From Pleurotus djamor (taxonomy: Eukaryota > Basidiomycota > Agaricomycetes > Agaricales > Pleurotaceae): DNA of 11,084 nucleotides. How positions within the stretch are numbered: position 1 is the first letter of the stretch; every line of letters begins with the position of its first letter. This document shows, in pieces, positions 7,401 to 11,084 of this stretch. The stretch lies in NCBI GenBank assembly GCA_029747585.1, contig JAPEVF010001319.1, positions 1 to 11,084 on the forward strand, in the 5' to 3' direction. A model generated the notes under the pieces. That model was not told where the DNA came from and searched no databases. It worked only from the letters and a program-made list of their open reading frames with translations. A program made the translations under genes and the position numbers.

Positions 7401-9087
7401 ATGTTGATCACACAATCCCAACTCTTGACCATTTACCATATTCAAGTGGTGAAGGTGAGCATGCCGCCACCATAATCTTGTAAAATTCTCCTTACCGTCT
7501 TCCAGACACTCAACGGTACGCTTCTTAGATTTACCGAGGCCTGAGTATCCAACTAAACACGAAAACGCAGTCGCAAGTGTCGCGGTTTTGGTACGCTTCC
7601 CTCGCATGATACCCTTGCTTTAAGCTTATCCCCCTACTTTTCGTATAGATATACGACTATTTCCTTACACTCTCATTGGAAATTGAGTTTGCTTGGGGTC
7701 GAAAATGGAGCTTCCTGGATGTATTGTTCTTCATAACGAGGTACCTTCCATTCATTGATACGGGCATATCAATCTACAGTGCGTAACCCCAACTTTATGT
7801 CTCGCATGAGATGCTCCTAGCTCCTACTCAGAGAATTCTTAGGCCAATTGGTATCAGGGCTAAGCCGGTCCACATGCCATACTATCTATCAGCTTAATGG
7901 GTGTAAGCGACGTCAACTGTACTCTGTGCCTGCGTGTACTTTGTGTCTGATGACCATTTATTTCTTCATTTGTAGGGTCTTTCACCGTCGCCATGTGTAT
8001 CGCAGAAGGTACCTCTTCTCACAATCTGACAATGTTCTGATGTGACCAACAAATCCAGTCATCCTAACTATCCGCACTTGGTCGCTGTATAATCGCGACC
8101 GGAGGTTGGGTGTCTTTCTCATCTTTTTCTTTTCATCCTGCTGGGCAGTGATATTTCTCATGATGGGGATGTTCCTGGCGTCTTCCGAAGGTATTTATCC
8201 GATCCCATTGCCTTTTGCAACCCATTCGCTGACTCAGCGTCGTCATAGTCCAGGAGCTCTCTTTACCTGAGCTGACTACTTGCTTCGCCACGGTCGGTGA
8301 CAAACTGTACGTTTGCTGGTGCTTTCTCATGGTGTTTGATGGCGGTGCGTACACGAATTTGATCTTCTGCCCTCTTCATTCAATGCATCATAACCTTAGG
8401 AATCATGATCCTGATGCTCGTGCAGGCTATATCAATATACACAAAAGCCAGGCGCGCGAACTCACCGCTACTCAATACTCTTTATATTGACGGTAAGAAT
8501 TATCAGCGTTGCCTTTTCCACCCCAAATGATAGATGCAACTCATAGGAATCACTTATTACATCCTCCTGTTCGGTAATGCTTTCCCTTCACGACGACTGA
8601 CCATCATTAATTCATCAAGCTAGCCCTCTCCTTGACGAATGTCGTCGTAATCTTGACGTTACCGGCAAGTAACCATCGAATTTCAAATGCCTCTCAAGCT
8701 AATGCTTCCCACTAGAAGGATTTTGTCAATTTATTCTCCACGTACGCAATACACGCTCATGCTCGCTGACTTCGATATCCCTAACCCTAACTTCATTTCC
8801 CCCTTAGACTGGAACGTGTTCTTCACAGCGTTCTCACATGTCGAGTCATTCTCCATGTCCGCGAGCAAGCCTCGAGGACCACTGTTTCGGACAGCTTTAT
8901 TGACCAAGGCCTCGATGCCCTAAAAGGCGACGAAACCGAAGTCTCACCGTTAAACTTCTGGTTTCCTCGGGATGCCAACGATGACATCCATCTACCAATA
9001 CGCAAGCGCCGCATGACTATAGACGACCAGCTCGAAGCCGGGTGTCGTTTTTCAATAGTAAAACATCTGAGCCAAATCCGCGAATAG
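7401..9087 (+). CDS. DUF6533 multi-pass membrane protein, 13 exons, intact
   Basis: Exons are 7401-7454, 7506-7515, 7571-7590, 7649-7778, 7858-7902, 7976-8008, 8059-8190, 8249-8344, 8400-8492, 8547-8573, 8624-8664, 8716-8741 and 8808-9087. Together they give 987 bases, 328 aa, with no frame break. The start is MLITQSQLLTIYHIQVVK. Motifs in order are IYDYFLTLSLEIEFAWG (29-45), FFITRYLPFIDTGISIY (55-71), SFTVAMCIAE (88-97), VILTIRTW (98-105), a long hydrophobic helix (114-138), LMVFDGGIMILMLVQAI, GITYYILLFALSLTNVVVIL (205-224) and LERVLHSVLTCRVILHVREQ (237-256). A hydrophilic tail of about 70 residues follows. Seven hydrophobic segments suggest a receptor-like or transporter-like membrane protein, but the family's function is unknown. 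Intron 11 starts with GC rather than GT. The gene shares its exon layout with the copy at 3560-5119 and is convergent with the P450. Confidence 0.93.
8665..8715 (+). other. GC-AG intron in the second DUF6533 gene
   Basis: The exon ends ...TTACCG and the next bases are GCAAGT, a donor that matches consensus except for C at position 2. The acceptor is CCCACTAG, giving 51 bases. The paralog has an ordinary GT donor (GTAACA, 4798) at the same codon, so the position is confirmed by homology. Confidence 0.8.
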
Positions 9088-9147
9088 TACATAGGTATTG
9101 AGCAGACCAAAGGACTAAGCTACATTGTCCATTAGCACATGAGCTAC

Positions 9148-9190
9148 AATATTTATTAGTATTTATTAAATAAATATGTGTATATATAAC
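9148..9190. terminator. AT-rich bidirectional 3' end between convergent genes
   Basis: The 124-base gap between the stops of the DUF6533 gene (9087) and the P450 (9212) holds a strongly AT-rich block. AATAAA reads on the plus strand at 9169-9174 and on the minus strand at 9162-9167. The two hexamers lie within ATTTATT-A-AATAAAT (9161-9175), a perfect inverted repeat with a one-base centre. Each gene therefore has a poly(A)-like hexamer within about 90 bases of its stop. Confidence 0.55.
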
Positions 9191-9211
9191 GTTGAGCGCT
9201 GTCTCTCCAGA

Positions 9212-11084
9212 TCAAGGTTCACTCAGGAGGTTGAGCTTGTGTGTTCTTGGGACAAGCTGGAATGGGAAGGGCTTTGGTCGACTACAGAGGCTGTCAGCTC
9301 GGCATTTGTGGGGACGCGTGACGAAGAACGCACCTGATCAGACCCGGTGTATAAGAAATCTCGGGCTCAATGGCTTTGCCATGAGCATCAGAAGCCTTGG
9401 TAATTTGATAGACGGAGAGAACCGTGGCTATCACCATCCAAATGGAATCCAACGCGAGGAAGCGGCCAGGACAAACCCTAAATTCATATGGTCAATCATG
9501 ATTGCCCCCAAAACGAGCAGCGCGCAGAGAGCGGCGAACCTTCGTCCGAAACCGAAGGCTGCGTCGGGTAGAGGGTTGATGCTTTGCTCAATGTTGCGCT
9601 TCTTGTCTTCAAAACGCCGTGGATTGAATTTCTTTGGATCTGGGTATTGTTGGGGGTCATGGAGGATAGTCCTATATCGTTTCTGTTGAGCTTGGGTTCT
9701 TACTTTACCAGAGGCGATGTACTGACCATATGTTAGCGAGGACAGTGGTTCCTTTGGGTATCTTATAACCGCGGTATTCATCTTCTTCGGTGACCGAGTG
9801 AGCCAACGCGATGTTGACAGATGGATGCCAACGAAGAGATTCCCAGACGAGGCAATCAATGAAAGGTAGGTCTGGTTTGTCCGAGAAAAGTGGTAGGCGA
9901 TCAGCCGGGACGACGCGATCTATTTCTGCTCTTGCCGCCTCTTGTATCTCCGGGTGTAGTACCATAGCCAAAAAGAACGAGGAGAGGGCGGACATCGTCT
10001 GTTAATGTGATTAGGCTGGGTTGGAACGCGACCAACGCGAAGGCTACACTCACGGTGTCAACAGCAGCTGGAGGTATTACGTTAGCTCAAAGGCGATAGA
10101 CCAAAAAGGGCGAAAGGGCCTTACCAGCATAGGCACCTGCGGCAATGTTCTTCACCAATGTTTCGCGATTATCATTAGGAGAACCTCTGGCGAACCAATC
10201 TTCGAGTTCCAAGGTTGTGATGCATGGCTCAGCCTTTCCTTCGGCCTGTGAAGGCATGTATGAGTCTGATGGTGAATCAGTCAGAGAAGCTCGGTGTAAC
10301 CCACAATTTTGCGCTTAACCATGTCGAAGGGGTAATTGAGCATCTTCTGGGATAGATGACGCGACTGTTTCGCTTCTCGCTTGAAGCCAGCGCCCGGCAT
10401 CCATGACGGCACGTACTTGACTAGGGTCCAGTCATGTCAGAAAACTCCACAGGAGAAAACATGAAGATGTGAACTAACGCCACGGAATATAATCCACCAT
10501 GTATGATCCAAAAATAGCGCAACGATTCACCCCTGCGAGGGCTTCATCGGCGAGGGTAACGTACTCGTCGCCCTGGTCGGCAACATGGTGGCCATAGCAT
10601 ATTTCTATTATGATAGCGGCAGAAGTTCTGATGAAGAGTGAGAGGTGAGGTGGAAATTGATTCGTGGCGGTCATACCTGCGGAGATGGTGGTTCAGGTTA
10701 TCTGCTCCGTGTACAAGATTACCAAGTCGTCGCATCAAGAATTGCATCGGCAATTCAAGTTGTTCAGATCGTTTTCGGGGAAAAATCAACCTGGCTGACT
10801 CAATATTGTCGTCAGCCTTTCGTAAACTTGGGAGAATACGGGTGCATGACGTACCTCTCAGGGCCGTATAGTCGCAACCGATCGAAATGCTACTGCGGGG
10901 AGGGAAGAGTAATTTCAGTCCGGGGAGGAGAGTTGAACACAACACCACCAAAGGGCGACGTAGCCTTTCGAAAACTCGGGCGTAGCTAGCCTGATGATGC
11001 GGGAGCATGGGGGTATAAGCAACTTTGAGCAGAGTAGCAAGGTACATTTACAAATCTGCGATTTGTTGAGTAGAGGTAAGTTTC
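9212..11084 (-). CDS. Cytochrome P450 monooxygenase, 5' end unresolved or beyond window
   Basis: Minus-strand exons from the 3' end are 9212-9281 (stop), 9334-9477, 9540-9671, 9727-9998, 10054-10067, 10125-10245, 10305-10420, 10479-10627, 10677-10790 and, less surely, 10855-10889. They join in phase into about 388 aa. P450 signatures are all present: WLKYVPSWMPGAGFKR before the I-helix region, the I-helix AGAYAAAVDTTMS, the K-helix ESLR (codons at 9831-9842), the PERF-type NPRRF, and the heme loop FGFGRRVCPGR with the cysteine ligand at 9471-9473. The end is GLISRPKPFPFQLVPRTHKL. Microbial-type P450s of this class are usually ER-anchored and need a reductase partner; the substrate cannot be predicted. 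Family length is about 500 aa, so the membrane anchor and roughly the first 110-140 residues are missing, in 10890-11084 or past the edge. Upstream of 10855 I could not place exons securely. Confidence 0.92.

Noticed and set aside
6913..7607. Open frames at 6913-7167 (+) and 7335-7607 (-)
   Set aside because: They carry no recognisable motif. The second overlaps the start, first introns and microexons of the intact DUF6533 gene.
8779..8790. Two telomere-like CCCTAA units
   Set aside because: They lie in the last intron of the DUF6533 gene, 17-28 bases before its acceptor, and supply CTAAC branch-point sequences. Two units are not an interstitial telomere.
10544..11047. Long minus-strand open frame at the right edge taken as the P450 N-terminus
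   Set aside because: Only its segment within 10677-10790 fits P450 phase. The rest reads through probable introns, so I did not use it to define the N-terminus.

Overview
The window looks like nuclear DNA of an agaricomycete-type basidiomycete fungus. The genes are cut by many short GT-AG introns (about 50-80 bases), exons can be only 10-20 bases long, and two multi-pass membrane families expanded in mushroom-forming fungi (DUF6533 and DUF6534) lie beside a fungal-type cytochrome P450. Bacterial signals (operons, Shine-Dalgarno sites) are absent. All gene models were spliced by hand from reading frames, splice sites and family similarity; no search was run.

Layout, left to right. (1) 215-708 (+): an unrecognised low-complexity protein, with modest support. 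(2) 1128-3230 (+): a long Ser/Pro-rich, probably disordered protein with a KEN box near the N-terminus and SxIP/SxLP motifs near the C-terminus, which suggests a cell-cycle or microtubule role. (3) 3560-5119 (+): a DUF6533 membrane protein in 13 exons, with a likely 5' UTR intron just before its ATG and a frame-breaking 4-base insertion near the 3' end. (4) 5286-about 6492 (-): a DUF6534 membrane protein gene with two independent frameshifts, so a pseudogene or misassembled. (5) 7401-9087 (+): a second DUF6533 gene, fully open over 13 exons (328 aa), with one GC-AG intron. (6) 9212 to the right edge (-): the C-terminal three quarters of a cytochrome P450, with its N-terminus unresolved or outside the window.

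Genes 3/4 and 5/6 are convergent pairs with short AT-rich gaps holding poly(A)-like signals. Genes 4/5 are divergent around a region of about 0.9 kb that carries a hairpin, a tandem TTGATCA motif and a TATA-like box. The two DUF6533 genes share all 12 intron positions and seven identical exon lengths, so they are duplicates with the DUF6534 gene between them. No pathway is proven. The DUF6533/6534 families have no established function, and their closeness to a P450 is only suggestive. I see no rRNA, tRNA, CRISPR array or transposon.
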